A stretch of DNA of 64,000 nt from Chryseobacterium sp. Leaf201 (GTDB taxonomy: Bacteria; Bacteroidota; Bacteroidia; Flavobacteriales; Weeksellaceae), in the NCBI RefSeq assembly GCF_001421435.1, contig NZ_LMKA01000001.1, positions 68,385 through 132,384 on the forward strand, read 5' to 3'. This document shows positions 25,492 through 34,453 of this stretch, piece after piece. The translations under genes and the position numbers were made by a program. The notes under the pieces were generated by a model. The model was given only the letters and a program-made list of their open reading frames with translations, was not told where the DNA came from and ran no database searches. Every line of letters begins with the position of its first letter. Position 1 is the first letter of the stretch.

Positions 25492-25511
25492 TGACCTTCT
25501 AAACTTTTTTC

Positions 25512-25736
25512 ATGAATTCCGAAACTGCTGCCTATATAGGATATTCCGCATCGCTTTTTATCGTACTGAGTTTTATACTGAAGGATATAAGAAAGATCAG
25601 GATCGTCAATATGATCGGCTATATATGCTTTGTAATTTACGGTATTTTCAGCGGGCTGCTCTGGCCGGTTATCATCCCGAATGCGCTCATCTGTTTCATA
25701 CAGGTGTATCATCTTTTATCAGACCGGAATAAATAA
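25512..25736 (+). CDS. Small YgjV-like membrane protein, 74 residues
   Basis: Three short hydrophobic helices (IGYSASLFIVLSFILKD, MIGYICFVIYGIFSGLLWPV, NALICFIQVYHLL) with the order and motifs of the Imp-YgjV/SWEET-like membrane family, which has no firm function. Its TAA overlaps the next ATG by one base (TAATG), so translation of the glycosyltransferase is coupled. Confidence 0.7.
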   Translation: MNSETAAYIGYSASLFIVLSFILKDIRKIRIVNMIGYICFVIYGIFSGLLWPVIIPNALICFIQVYHLLSDRNK

Positions 25737-26839
25737 TGCAACGGAAAAAGATCATTACTTCTGCATTCAGCAACTTATACACGGATCAGCGTATAGAAAA
25801 GGTCTGCCATACCTTGTATGAAAGCGGCTATACAATTGAACTTATCGGAAATGACTGGAACGGGGCAGAAGAAATGGTCCGGCCTTATTCTTTTTCAAGA
25901 ATCCACCTAATGTCCAAAAGCTTAAAAACCGCGTATTTTGAATTCAACTGGAAACTGTATCATCAATTAAAGAAAAAAGCGGATAGGAATACCATTCTCC
26001 ACGCAAATGACCTGGATGCCCTTCTTCCGAATTACCTTATTGCTAAAAAGTTAAATATACCGCTTGTTTTTGACAGCCATGAGATCTTTTCAGAAATGCC
26101 GGCGGTTCAGGGCAAAATGTCACAAAAACTGTGGCGGTACCTTGAAAAATCTGTCATTCCTGATATCAGGCTGATGATAACGGCAAGCGAAAGCTATGCA
26201 GCCTGGTTCAGAAACAAGTACGGAATTGATGCCACTGTTGTCCAGAATGCACCGAAAAAAATAGATAACATTCCTGATATTCCTGAAAATTACCCGAAAA
26301 TCCTTTTATACCAGGGAGTCATCAATCCGTTCCGCGGTATTGATAAGGCAATTCTGGCCATGCATCATCTGGAGGGTGTAATTTTTAAAATTGCAGGCGA
26401 CGGCCCGAAGAAGAAAGAATATGAAGAGCTTGTGATCCGGGAAAACCTTCAGGGAAAAGTTCAGTTTTTAGGGAAGCTACTGCCGCAGGATTTAAGAAAA
26501 ATAACATTAACAGCCGATTGCGGAATGAGTATTGAAGAAAACGGCGGAGAAAGCTATTATTATTCTTTGCCCAATAAAGTATTGGACTGTATCCAGGCGC
26601 GTGTACCGCTAATTCTTTCCGGGCTCCCTGAAATGCAGAATATTAAGCAGCAGTTTGATATCGGAGAAATCATTATGGATCATCAGCCTGAACATATTGC
26701 GCAGGCTGTTAAGACCGTTATCTCTAAGGGCAGGAAAAATTATCAGCCTGAGCTTGAAAAAGCAGCTGCTGCCCTGTGCTGGGAAAACGAGGAAATTAAG
26801 CTCCTGCAGGTTTTTGAAAGAGCATCAGAGACACTGTAG
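25736..26839 (+). CDS. Family 4-like glycosyltransferase
   Basis: A 367-residue GT-B enzyme. The N-terminal Rossmann half has ILHANDLDALLPNYLIAKKLNIPLVFDSHEIFSE; the C-terminal half has LLYQGVINPFRGIDKAI, FKIAGDGPKKKEYEEL, VQFLGKLL and a GGESYYYSLPNKVLDCIQARVPLI acceptor/donor loop as in GT4 enzymes. It probably adds a sugar to a surface polysaccharide or glycolipid; donor and acceptor are unknown. It is coupled to the small membrane gene upstream. Confidence 0.88.
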   Translation: MQRKKIITSAFSNLYTDQRIEKVCHTLYESGYTIELIGNDWNGAEEMVRPYSFSRIHLMSKSLKTAYFEFNWKLYHQLKKKADRNTILHANDLDALLPNYLIAKKLNIPLVFDSHEIFSEMPAVQGKMSQKLWRYLEKSVIPDIRLMITASESYAAWFRNKYGIDATVVQNAPKKIDNIPDIPENYPKILLYQGVINPFRGIDKAILAMHHLEGVIFKIAGDGPKKKEYEELVIRENLQGKVQFLGKLLPQDLRKITLTADCGMSIEENGGESYYYSLPNKVLDCIQARVPLILSGLPEMQNIKQQFDIGEIIMDHQPEHIAQAVKTVISKGRKNYQPELEKAAAALCWENEEIKLLQVFERASETL

Positions 26840-26894
26840 CGTCAGCAATTAAGATCAGAAGGCTGTTCATATTATTACATTTCGCCGTACCCTA

Positions 26895-26929
26895 TTGCTT
26901 CATGCCTAAGGCATAATTTAGTATCTTTG
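26895..26929 (+). promoter_or_regulatory. sufE promoter with a palindrome in the spacer
   Basis: TTG (26895-26897), 24 nt, TATCTTTG (26922-26929). Between them lies ATGCCTAAGGCAT (26902-26914), a perfect 5-bp inverted repeat with a 3-bp centre, positioned where a repressor would block the promoter. Confidence 0.5.
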
Positions 26930-26948
26930 CCTAAAGAAATCAATTAAA

Positions 26949-27368
26949 ATGACCATTAAAGAAAAACAGCAGGAAATCATCGACGAATTTGCGTTTCTCG
27001 AAGACTGGGAGCAGAAATATGAATATATTATTGATCTCGGGAAAGAGCTTAAAGGGCTTCCTGATGACAGAAAAAGCGATGACAACCTGATTAAAGGCTG
27101 CCAGAGCAAGGTATGGATCGATGCGGAGTTCACAGACGGGAAACTGTTTTTTGATGCGGATTCTGACGGTATTTTACCGAAAGGAATCGTATCCCTTCTG
27201 GTAAGCATCTACAGCGGCCATTCTACCCAGGAAATTTTAGATTCTGATTTTGATTTTATTTCTAAAATCGGATTGCAGGAGTTCCTTTCCCCTTCCAGAG
27301 CCAACGGATTGATGGCCATGACTAAACAGATTAAATTTTACGCAGTAGCCTATCAGTTGAAATCATAG
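26949..27368 (+). CDS. sufE: Cysteine desulphuration protein SufE
   Basis: A 139-residue SufE that takes sulphur from the SufS cysteine desulphurase for Fe-S cluster assembly. The acceptor Cys51 sits in the conserved GCQSKVW, the same residue number as in E. coli. Family features LPDDRKSDDNLIKGCQSKVWID and IGLQEFLSPSRANGL are present; length is standard. It has its own promoter and is followed after 2 bp by a glycosyltransferase gene, so the two share a transcript. The rest of the suf operon is elsewhere. Confidence 0.94.
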   Translation: MTIKEKQQEIIDEFAFLEDWEQKYEYIIDLGKELKGLPDDRKSDDNLIKGCQSKVWIDAEFTDGKLFFDADSDGILPKGIVSLLVSIYSGHSTQEILDSDFDFISKIGLQEFLSPSRANGLMAMTKQIKFYAVAYQLKS

Positions 27369-27370
27369 TT

Positions 27371-28336
27371 GTGACCAGAATTTTAGCATACCGCTTTTCC
27401 GCATTTGGCGATGTTGCCATGACCGTGCCTGTGTTCCGGGAATTTCTGGAGCAGAACCCTGATGTGGAAATTATTATGGTGTCCCGGAAGAATTTCGGGA
27501 GCCTGTTTGCAGGAGTTCCGAATGTTATCTTCAAAGGCATCAATCTGGATGAGTATAAAGGTTTTTTCGGCCTGAGAAAACTGGCCAATGAATTAATCAA
27601 TGAATTCCATCCCGATCTGGTTGCGAACCTCCATGACGTGATCAGGACAAAAATTTTAGATAAAATTTACCGCCGCAAAGGCCTGAAGGTTTTTAAGATC
27701 AATAAAGGAAAGGAGGAAAAGGAACAGCTTACTGACATCTGGAACCTGAACAAGAAGCAGTTAAGGAGAACCGTGGAACGTTATGCTGATGTATTCCGCG
27801 AAATGGGCTTTAAGGTGGAACTGTCACATCAGTTAAGGCCGGCAGCGATCCATAAGTCGGGGATTGGTTTTGCGCCTTTTGCACAGCATCGGGGAAAAAT
27901 GCTCCCGCTGGAAAAATCTTATGAATTAGCCAGGGTTCTGTCTCAAAAAAATACCGTTTATTTCTTCGGAGGCGGGGAAAAGGAAACGGAAGTCCTGCAG
28001 AGATGGGAACAGGAAATCCCCAATACCTTCAGCCTCGCAGGAAAGCTGAACCTTACCGAAGAGCTTAATAAAATCGCCCAGCTGGAACTGATGATCTCCA
28101 TGGATTCTGCAAATATGCACCTGGCCAGCCTGGTGGGCACACGGTGTGTCTCTGTCTGGGGGCAGACCCATCCGTACGCCGGATTCTTAGGTTTCGGGCA
28201 GAGTGAAAATGATATCGTGCAGGTTAAGGACCTTACCTGCAGGCCGTGTTCGGTTTTCGGGGACAGGGAATGTTTCCGTGGCGACTGGGCCTGTCTGGAG
28301 GAGCTTAATATTCAGAAGATTGTTGAGAAAGTATAA
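27371..28336 (+). CDS. Family 9 glycosyltransferase (heptosyltransferase-like)
   Basis: A 321-residue GT-B enzyme starting with GTG at 27371, 2 bp after sufE. It has the GT9 opening RFSAFGDVAMTVPVFREF, IGFAPFAQHRGKMLP in the middle, and the nucleotide-sugar site SMDSANMHLASLVGTRCVSVWGQTHP with a later LTCRPCSVFGDRECFRGDWACLE cysteine stretch typical of the family. In E. coli the family adds heptose to the lipopolysaccharide core; in this lineage the donor is uncertain. It probably acts at the inner face of the cytoplasmic membrane. Confidence 0.9.
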   Translation: MTRILAYRFSAFGDVAMTVPVFREFLEQNPDVEIIMVSRKNFGSLFAGVPNVIFKGINLDEYKGFFGLRKLANELINEFHPDLVANLHDVIRTKILDKIYRRKGLKVFKINKGKEEKEQLTDIWNLNKKQLRRTVERYADVFREMGFKVELSHQLRPAAIHKSGIGFAPFAQHRGKMLPLEKSYELARVLSQKNTVYFFGGGEKETEVLQRWEQEIPNTFSLAGKLNLTEELNKIAQLELMISMDSANMHLASLVGTRCVSVWGQTHPYAGFLGFGQSENDIVQVKDLTCRPCSVFGDRECFRGDWACLEELNIQKIVEKV

Positions 28337-28362
28337 AGTATATTCTTCAGGGAATAGTCTGG

Positions 28363-28815
28363 CTACCTTAAAATGTTATGTTTCTTCAACACTTCTGCCA
28401 GGCTTAATTTATTTTTACTGTAAATAAGTTTTATTCCTTTTATCTGAAAACCGTTATCTGTATCTCTCCATAAAAAGCTGTTTTCTAAATCATTTGGAAT
28501 GAATACATGATCTAAATTATCAGATAAAATTTTTAACAGTGTATTTAATTCTTTTTCTTCAAAATGTGTTTTAATCTCATTTGAGTTTTTATTAAAAAAT
28601 TTAAATGCCGCCAATACTGATTTATTGATAAATCCTTCAGATCTTGCTTCAGCGGTAACAGGCGAAACGGTAAATATGAATACCTTAAATTTACCTCTTT
28701 CCTGAGACCGGAAAATTAGTATATCGTCAATAGAATCAAATGACATTATCTCTCTTACAAAAGAGTTTTCTATAACAAGATTGCTGTTGTTATGATAAAC
28801 CGTAAAAAAATCCAT
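28363..28815 (-). CDS. Unknown protein, last gene of the DUF4280 operon
   Basis: 150 residues, no signal peptide or membrane segment, A+T-rich codons. The chain is mixed alpha/beta (MDFFTVYHNNSNLVIENSF, DDILIFRSQERGKFKVFIFTVSPV, ending KNKLSLAEVLKKHNILR). It starts 6 bp after the previous stop in the operon. No family recognised. As a small cytosolic protein at the end of a cargo operon it could be a second immunity or chaperone protein, which is inference. Confidence 0.65.
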   Translation of the reverse strand: MDFFTVYHNNSNLVIENSFVREIMSFDSIDDILIFRSQERGKFKVFIFTVSPVTAEARSEGFINKSVLAAFKFFNKNSNEIKTHFEEKELNTLLKILSDNLDHVFIPNDLENSFLWRDTDNGFQIKGIKLIYSKNKLSLAEVLKKHNILR

Positions 28816-28821
28816 TGTAAA

Positions 28822-29616
28822 TTATCTGATTAATGAGAGTTTATTTTCACCGTTTTTACGGTGAAAAAGGGCAAGTTCTGTAATAATCATTCCTTCACTG
28901 TTTTCAAAAACAAAACCGCACGGCTGATCATGAGTTTTTATTCCCACCACCTGGTTTTTGTTACCATAAAAATGTAATGAATACTCAGAAAAATCAATTT
29001 TCCCGACATTCTGTTTCGAGGAATTCAGGATTGTTTTCTTTCTTGCTTCCTTTTCTTCTTTACTGAGATAAAATGCTGTTGTTATTTCTTCAAATCGTTG
29101 ACTGTTTAAAGCATTGTACCGGTCAGTTTCCCTGTTTTGTATGATTGTGTGGAAAGTTTCATAATAGATTTCGAGTTCCTTTAAAATACCTTCTTTTACA
29201 GGATTATTGCCGTTAATGTAATCTGAGAAATCAAAAGAATTTTTCCAGCCTTCCAAAACATAGGGAACTTCTGCTTCAAAAAAGTCTCCGGATGTATACA
29301 TCTGTGTATCTTTATCTTCAAAAGAAATTGGGAAGTGCTGCTTTATAACCTGTTTTGGAAAAGAGAAATCAAAGGCATCTCTTACGGTAATTTTAAGGTC
29401 AACCGACGCTTGCCTGCTGATCCGTCCTTCATTTTCAAAACAGTTGGCTTTAATAGTGAAAAACTGTTTCCCCGATTTTAAAATATATGAATTGATGGGC
29501 CAATCCACTGCCATACCGCCTTCTTTAGAATGTTCAAAACAGGGGATGTCATTAATCAGTAATTCAGCCTGACAGTTTCTTACCTGCAATTCTGCAAGAT
29601 AGAAAGGGTTTTTCAT
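28822..29616 (-). CDS. Unknown protein in the DUF4280 operon, 264 residues
   Basis: No signal peptide. It starts KNPFYLAELQVRNCQAELLINDIPCFEH; the N-terminal third is a beta-sandwich-like region (PINSYILKSGKQFFTIKANCF, ASVDLKITVRDAF), the middle is helical (ILKELEIYYETFHTIIQNRETDRYNALNSQRFEEI) and the end returns to beta strands (DFSEYSLHFYGNKNQVVGI). I believe similar proteins occur in Bacteroidota secretion-associated clusters but cannot name a family. It lies 5 bp after the lipoprotein gene and 6 bp before the next, so all are one transcript. Confidence 0.68.
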   Translation of the reverse strand: MKNPFYLAELQVRNCQAELLINDIPCFEHSKEGGMAVDWPINSYILKSGKQFFTIKANCFENEGRISRQASVDLKITVRDAFDFSFPKQVIKQHFPISFEDKDTQMYTSGDFFEAEVPYVLEGWKNSFDFSDYINGNNPVKEGILKELEIYYETFHTIIQNRETDRYNALNSQRFEEITTAFYLSKEEKEARKKTILNSSKQNVGKIDFSEYSLHFYGNKNQVVGIKTHDQPCGFVFENSEGMIITELALFHRKNGENKLSLIR

Positions 29617-29621
29617 ATTAA

Positions 29622-30233
29622 TTATTTTTTGGTGTATTTTTTTAAACAGATATCTTCGCCTACAAAAACCTGTTCCAAAGGAAATGTGTCGCAGCTGAAA
29701 TTTTTGTTCACAACAGAAATATTGTAAATATGGTCTCCTTCAAAAGATGAGTAGGTAAAGTGGATAATTTTATCTGGAGCCTCCCAACGGTAAACTGCAG
29801 GATCTTTGTATAACTGATTAATATTTACCCTGTTTTTTTTAAACTGATCATCAATATTCTGGATAATCTTGTCTCTCATATTTTCTTTGGAGACAAATGA
29901 TGTAGAAATACCGATGATTTTGTTGTCCTTACTTATTTTAAAATCATATTTATACGTACTAAGATCAATATTTCCCAGTGAAATTCTGATGTTCTGATTT
30001 TCTTTTTTACTTACAATATAATTAAAGGCAATATCATAAGCATTACTGTCTTTTATGGAAGTTTTATAATATTTATTTTTCCCGAAAAGCGTAGTGATAT
30101 CTTCTTTAAAAGAAATTTTTTCAATATCAAAGTTAGTACTTCCCAATGTCTTCGGATTTTCTTTTTTCTGTGATTTGCAGCTGTAAACGCACAAAACAAA
30201 AATTATGGCGAATAAAAACTTACTTCTTTTCAT
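29622..30233 (-). CDS. Lipoprotein overlapping the 900-residue cargo gene (candidate immunity protein)
   Basis: 203 residues with signal peptide and lipobox (FAIIFVLCVYSC-KS); the body is beta-rich and A+T-rich in codon use (YKYDFKISKDNKIIGISTSFVS, KIIHFTYSSFEGDHIYNISVV). The ATG at 30233 begins a correct lipoprotein signal, and it overlaps the 3' end of the large gene by 14 bp (30220-30233). Overlap with a putative effector and a periplasmic or outer-membrane location are what one expects for immunity to an envelope-acting toxin, but no known family is recognised and this is inference. Confidence 0.7.
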   Translation of the reverse strand: MKRSKFLFAIIFVLCVYSCKSQKKENPKTLGSTNFDIEKISFKEDITTLFGKNKYYKTSIKDSNAYDIAFNYIVSKKENQNIRISLGNIDLSTYKYDFKISKDNKIIGISTSFVSKENMRDKIIQNIDDQFKKNRVNINQLYKDPAVYRWEAPDKIIHFTYSSFEGDHIYNISVVNKNFSCDTFPLEQVFVGEDICLKKYTKK

Positions 30234-32922
30234 TAATATATATTTTTCCTGAGTCATAGATAGGATCTTTTGGTTCTTCAATTATAGTGAAAACTCGTTG
30301 ATGGGTGGGTTTAAAATCAATTCTTCTGTTACTGATCAGTTCACTGACTACAATCGTCATTTTTGCCCCTTTGAAATTTACGGTTGATTTTTCATAATAT
30401 TTTCCCTGTCCTATATCAAATCCCCATTCTTTTTCAAAGGTCAAAGATGTTGCCACATTTCCTTCCACTTTCCATTTTTCCACTTCTGTGTTTCCCGTAC
30501 CACCGCTGGCAGTAGTTGTGGGGATGAGGACTACTTCATTGCTTTTACATCCTGCACGAAGGGTAACACCGGGCTCCACCCACATTTTTTGTTTTCCGCG
30601 GTTGGCAAATCCGTCAATCCGGTTATAAGATAAACTCAAATCTGCTTTTACAGGCAATGAGACTTCAAAAGTGATATAAAGATCTGATTTTGAAAGCCAT
30701 TCAATAAATTGGATGATCCAGCCTATTACTCTTCCGATCGGGCCTAAAAATCTGACTAAAGGAACAAGATCGACAGCTATGGTTAACCCGATTAAAGGGT
30801 CGGCTCTCAGGCCTCCTGTGTAAATCGGAACGATCTCATTTGTACTTGCTTTCCCGAATTTCCAGCCCAGTGCAAAACCTATATTGGGCGGATCGATCGC
30901 AAAATCGATTTCAATTACCCGTCTGGATTGTGCTAAACTGGGCGTTCCGTCGCTATGGCTCGGATTAAACACGTCAAGATATTGTCTTGTCATGTTAAAA
31001 GCTCCGACGGCAGTATCAACAACTTTTTTTATGCTTTCAATACCGATCTCGTGTTCTTTGCCATTTTCAACAGCTTTTGCTTTTAAAACCCAGCCTAAAT
31101 TGGAAGTCTGTGTACCTTCAATATTAAGTTCACTCCTTAAATATCTGAAATTATAATTTTGATGGTGGCCATTCAGCCTTTCTCTTGAATATTTTATTTT
31201 TCCTGAATAACCCCGGCCGATGGTTACTAAAAAAGCAACTTCCCATTCTATATCAGGATATACTTTGATTTTGGCAATCTGGTTTGGGTACCTGCAGGTG
31301 CTGATAGGAACAAAATAGCTTTGGGCAAGATCATCAGAAAGAATGAAATAATTAAAAAGCCACATTATATTGGCAACCTGAGCCGGATATTTATTTATTC
31401 TGCCTTCTAAAAATGTTTTATTATAAACATATTTTGGCATTAATATCATCTTGTTGTCACCTTCAAATTTATAATCTGTTCCGAATTGCCATTGCTGAAT
31501 CTGTGCAGGATTGTAGGATTTGTCGGATTTTATGACATCTCTGTCCGTTCTGTTTTCGTTGGTCGTTGCAACACCTGCATTTTTTTGTTGCTGATTATGT
31601 GTGGAGTCTTCCTGTGTAGAGAAGCCTTCGGAAGTCCTTACGGCTGCATTTACTTTTTCTACCTGAAAGACGTTGGTCTGTACCGTATGTTTTTGGCCTT
31701 CATCCAATAACAGGCCCTGGCAAAAAACATCCTTTGTCGTGAGCTTATCTAGTGTGATAGAAATTTTTTTTCTCGAGTCTCCGGCTGTAATGCCAAAAAC
31801 CTGCGAAGTCCTGTCAATGTTCGCATCATCTTCATTAAAAATCACTAAAGGGGTTCTGTCACCGTCATTTTCATCTTTGATCGTGATTTTTGAATACCCA
31901 CAGGGGTCATATTCTCTTTTGGTATAGCGAATGTCCCCGATGTACTGGATCTGGTTATTTTTCTGAACCTCAAACTGCCCCATCATAGAGCTCATGGTGT
32001 CGTAAGGAACCAGTAATTCCCTGGACGTATCATAGACCCATTTGCCATGTTCAAGCCTTGACCAGTCTGAAGTTGCCCGTTCAGAATCATATTCCCCCGT
32101 AGTTCGCTGTGCATCAGCAGAGATAAGAACGGGAGCAGTAAATCCTATAATACCGCTTAATCTCAGGTAAAATTTTTCATCCTGCTTTTCACTGTTATGG
32201 TTTTTCTGCCATTCAGGGTCCAGGAAAAAGCGTACGGATTTTCTCCCGTTATAAACAAACTGTCCCGGATTTGTAATTTCCACATCTTTCTGGAAGGCAA
32301 CCACTTTTCCTTTGTTAATTAACTCTACATTAAAAACAAATTTGTCCAGCCTGTTGTTGAAATCCGGCAGAAGGTGGGTGTATATTTCTGCCTGTACAGT
32401 CTGTCCGTAAGCGGCTTTCTTTTCTGTGTTCTGTAAGGGAAGATAACCGCCTGAAGGAAATTTAAAATGGCAATATAGAACCTGGGGCCGGTCTAATGCC
32501 ACAACCCTTAACGCATTTACGCCATCCAGTTCAGGATAAACGCTGAAAGGGATCAACAGATGTATAACGCCGACATTTCCGTTAGAAGTTTTAATGTCTC
32601 CAATATTTATTTCTTTATTGTTTCCCTCAAAAGTCTTATGATCCTGGGTCTGAGTCTTTAAGGTTTCAAAAAAATCATTCGGTCCCAGTGTAGGATAAAG
32701 AGCTTTGTAGGCCTGCCAGATATGCTCTCTCACCAGAAACCATTTTACGCTGTTGATGGTATTGTCGGGATTCTGAGTTCCTGCTCCCAGGCAGCTCCTG
32801 TCTATATAAGCGGTAAAAGCGTTTTGGGAATGCCCCAGTTCTACGATAAATCCAGTTCCGTATTGCTTTACATTCTGTTTAGGCTCTTTAATTAAAGCTT
32901 TTTTTATGCCGGCTGTTCCCAT
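30220..32922 (-). CDS. Large protein of unknown function following DUF4280 (candidate injected effector)
   Basis: 900 residues, no signal peptide. It starts GTAGIKKALIKEPKQNVKQYGTGF. Residues 1-420 are rich in beta strands (HFKFPSGGYLPLQ, VFNVELINKGKVVAFQKDVEITNPGQF) and look like tandem sandwich domains. Residues 430-480 are a polar, Gln/Asn-rich linker (TQEDSTHNQQQKNAGV). The C-terminal part holds the only hydrophobic stretch, near residues 710-745 (LIGLTIAVDLVPLVRFLGPIGRVIGWIIQF split), then more strands. It is coupled to the DUF4280 stop (TAATG) and to the overlapping lipoprotein gene. I know no family. A membrane-active effector riding on the PAAR-like tip is a hypothesis. Confidence 0.75.
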   Translation of the reverse strand: MGTAGIKKALIKEPKQNVKQYGTGFIVELGHSQNAFTAYIDRSCLGAGTQNPDNTINSVKWFLVREHIWQAYKALYPTLGPNDFFETLKTQTQDHKTFEGNNKEINIGDIKTSNGNVGVIHLLIPFSVYPELDGVNALRVVALDRPQVLYCHFKFPSGGYLPLQNTEKKAAYGQTVQAEIYTHLLPDFNNRLDKFVFNVELINKGKVVAFQKDVEITNPGQFVYNGRKSVRFFLDPEWQKNHNSEKQDEKFYLRLSGIIGFTAPVLISADAQRTTGEYDSERATSDWSRLEHGKWVYDTSRELLVPYDTMSSMMGQFEVQKNNQIQYIGDIRYTKREYDPCGYSKITIKDENDGDRTPLVIFNEDDANIDRTSQVFGITAGDSRKKISITLDKLTTKDVFCQGLLLDEGQKHTVQTNVFQVEKVNAAVRTSEGFSTQEDSTHNQQQKNAGVATTNENRTDRDVIKSDKSYNPAQIQQWQFGTDYKFEGDNKMILMPKYVYNKTFLEGRINKYPAQVANIMWLFNYFILSDDLAQSYFVPISTCRYPNQIAKIKVYPDIEWEVAFLVTIGRGYSGKIKYSRERLNGHHQNYNFRYLRSELNIEGTQTSNLGWVLKAKAVENGKEHEIGIESIKKVVDTAVGAFNMTRQYLDVFNPSHSDGTPSLAQSRRVIEIDFAIDPPNIGFALGWKFGKASTNEIVPIYTGGLRADPLIGLTIAVDLVPLVRFLGPIGRVIGWIIQFIEWLSKSDLYITFEVSLPVKADLSLSYNRIDGFANRGKQKMWVEPGVTLRAGCKSNEVVLIPTTTASGGTGNTEVEKWKVEGNVATSLTFEKEWGFDIGQGKYYEKSTVNFKGAKMTIVVSELISNRRIDFKPTHQRVFTIIEEPKDPIYDSGKIYINEKK

Positions 32923-33392
32923 TAAAATCCGAATTTATAGGCGTCATTGGTCTGGTAATTCCTCATATCAATAACAGGATTGACATGGGACTGGAGGTCT
33001 TCATCAGCATTTTTTATATTGTTCTGAGAAGGCTCGCCCATCTGTCCGGTTTTGATGATGCTGATGCAGTCTTTTCCACCGATAGGGCAGGTGGCTTTGC
33101 TGTCCTGAAGCAGGATATAGCCGTCCGGCGGCGAATATTTCTCCTTTTCGTAATATCCGCTCCATTCGGTGACGATGGCATTACAGGGTTTGTTATTCTG
33201 TTTTTTGCAGGGTCCGAACGTGTTTTTCTCAAAAGTGGTGCCTATATCTTTGTGGGTGGCAGCCAGTTTTGAGCTTCCGTTTAAGTCGTTTACGAAATAT
33301 TTTTTTTGAGTAAGTACTTTTAATTTGTCCGGAGTAGTACCAAACTGACATTGGCATAGGGCTCCCTGTACTACTTTTTCTTTTAAAGACAT
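32922..33392 (-). CDS. DUF4280 PAAR-like protein
   Basis: 156 residues with the DUF4280 layout: GALCQCQFGTTPDKLKVL at the N-terminus, then DIGTTFEKNTFGPCKKQNNKPC, VTEWSGYYEKE, ILLQDSKATCPIGGKDCISII. The family is a PAAR-like fold that caps the spike of contractile injection machines (T6SS or extracellular contractile systems) and is usually encoded next to the cargo. Conserved Cys pairs may bind metal. It overlaps the next start by one base and follows the upstream gene by 43 bp. No Hcp, VgrG, sheath or TssK genes lie in the window, so the apparatus must be encoded elsewhere. Confidence 0.85.
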   Translation of the reverse strand: MSLKEKVVQGALCQCQFGTTPDKLKVLTQKKYFVNDLNGSSKLAATHKDIGTTFEKNTFGPCKKQNNKPCNAIVTEWSGYYEKEKYSPPDGYILLQDSKATCPIGGKDCISIIKTGQMGEPSQNNIKNADEDLQSHVNPVIDMRNYQTNDAYKFGF

Positions 33393-33435
33393 ATTAATTG
33401 ATTTGTGTGGTGTGTAAAATTAGTGTTTTTTTATT

Positions 33436-34404
33436 TTACCAGTCGTTTTCATATTTATTTTTGTAAAATCCCCATTTATTAGGCTCCGAAACCACGAGTC
33501 CGCCCGTGATGAAAGGACTGCCCGGACTTAGTTTCATAAATCTGAACCCGTCAGTATTCTGCTGAAACTGGGTGTATTTTATCTTTTTGATTAAATTCCT
33601 GTTTCCGGTGAGATCTTTTGAGAACACTTCAAAGTCTGCACGGATATGCATCGGAAAATGATGATAGACATCCAGGTCGAAAATGACCTTTAATGTCATA
33701 AAACAATTTGAATGCACCGCATTTTTAGGAATAAAATAGGGGTGGGCCGGCTCTTCTTTACTTTCAAATTCTATGATGAAAGAATGGTAATCCGTGGGAA
33801 TTTTATTAATTGTCTGGATTCCCTGGAACCTCAATGGAAACTGATAGGGAATAACCGGTAAAAACAAGGCTGTTTCTGTTTTTCTTGCTTCTCCATAATT
33901 GATAAATTTCGGATGGAAAAATAAATTCCAGAACCAGTCAAACTGCAGGCTTTGTTCCAATCCGGATCTGTTGCTGATTTTTTTATCAGCTGCGAGCAAG
34001 AAATCGTTCAGAGGGCCGCTGCTGTATTTTTCAAGGATGCGTGCTTTTTCTTTTTCCCAACGTTGTTTTATATCTTCGTGGTTGAGGATTTCATTTGTGG
34101 TTAATCCCTTTTCGTTAAGATGGGTCTGGATAGGATAGAATGCCCTGGAAATGGCGTTTCCTAAAATTTCATTCACTCCGTCTGGTTCATGTTGGTTATA
34201 AAAAATATGATCCTTATGAATGGTCAGAATACCTCTGTGGTGTTCAAGCTCAAGATCGACAGCGATTTCGTAATCAATTCTCTTGTCAGGAATAGGTTCG
34301 TTACCGGAAAAATATTTTACAGAAACGCCATATTTCCTTTGTGATAAACCGTCCGGTTGTATTCTGAGACTGTTGAGCCTTCTGAGGATCTCTTTTTTTG
34401 ACAT
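33436..34404 (-). CDS. Unknown protein, first gene of the DUF4280 operon (possible adaptor/chaperone)
   Basis: About 322 residues starting MSKKEILRRLNSLRIQPDG; an ATG 12 bp upstream (34416) is an alternative. No signal peptide. The N-terminal part is beta-rich (YGVSVKYFSGNEP, IDYEIAVDLELEHHRGILTI), the centre helical (QRWEKEKARILEKYSSGPLNDFLLAADKK), then an aromatic segment (FDWFWNLFFHPKFINYG) and strands. Being encoded first, upstream of the PAAR-like gene, is where dedicated loading adaptors usually sit in T6SS cargo operons. I do not recognise it as DUF4123 or DUF1795, so this role is inference. Confidence 0.65.
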   Translation of the reverse strand: MSKKEILRRLNSLRIQPDGLSQRKYGVSVKYFSGNEPIPDKRIDYEIAVDLELEHHRGILTIHKDHIFYNQHEPDGVNEILGNAISRAFYPIQTHLNEKGLTTNEILNHEDIKQRWEKEKARILEKYSSGPLNDFLLAADKKISNRSGLEQSLQFDWFWNLFFHPKFINYGEARKTETALFLPVIPYQFPLRFQGIQTINKIPTDYHSFIIEFESKEEPAHPYFIPKNAVHSNCFMTLKVIFDLDVYHHFPMHIRADFEVFSKDLTGNRNLIKKIKYTQFQQNTDGFRFMKLSPGSPFITGGLVVSEPNKWGFYKNKYENDW

Positions 34405-34453
34405 CAGTATGTCCATGGAAATTATTTTTCTTTCTACATTACACTTGGCCCAT

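Noticed and set aside
28337-28362. Possible attachment-site duplicate of the tRNA-Val 3' end
   Set aside because: Only a short TTCAGGG resemblance; too short to be meaningful and no integrase is present.
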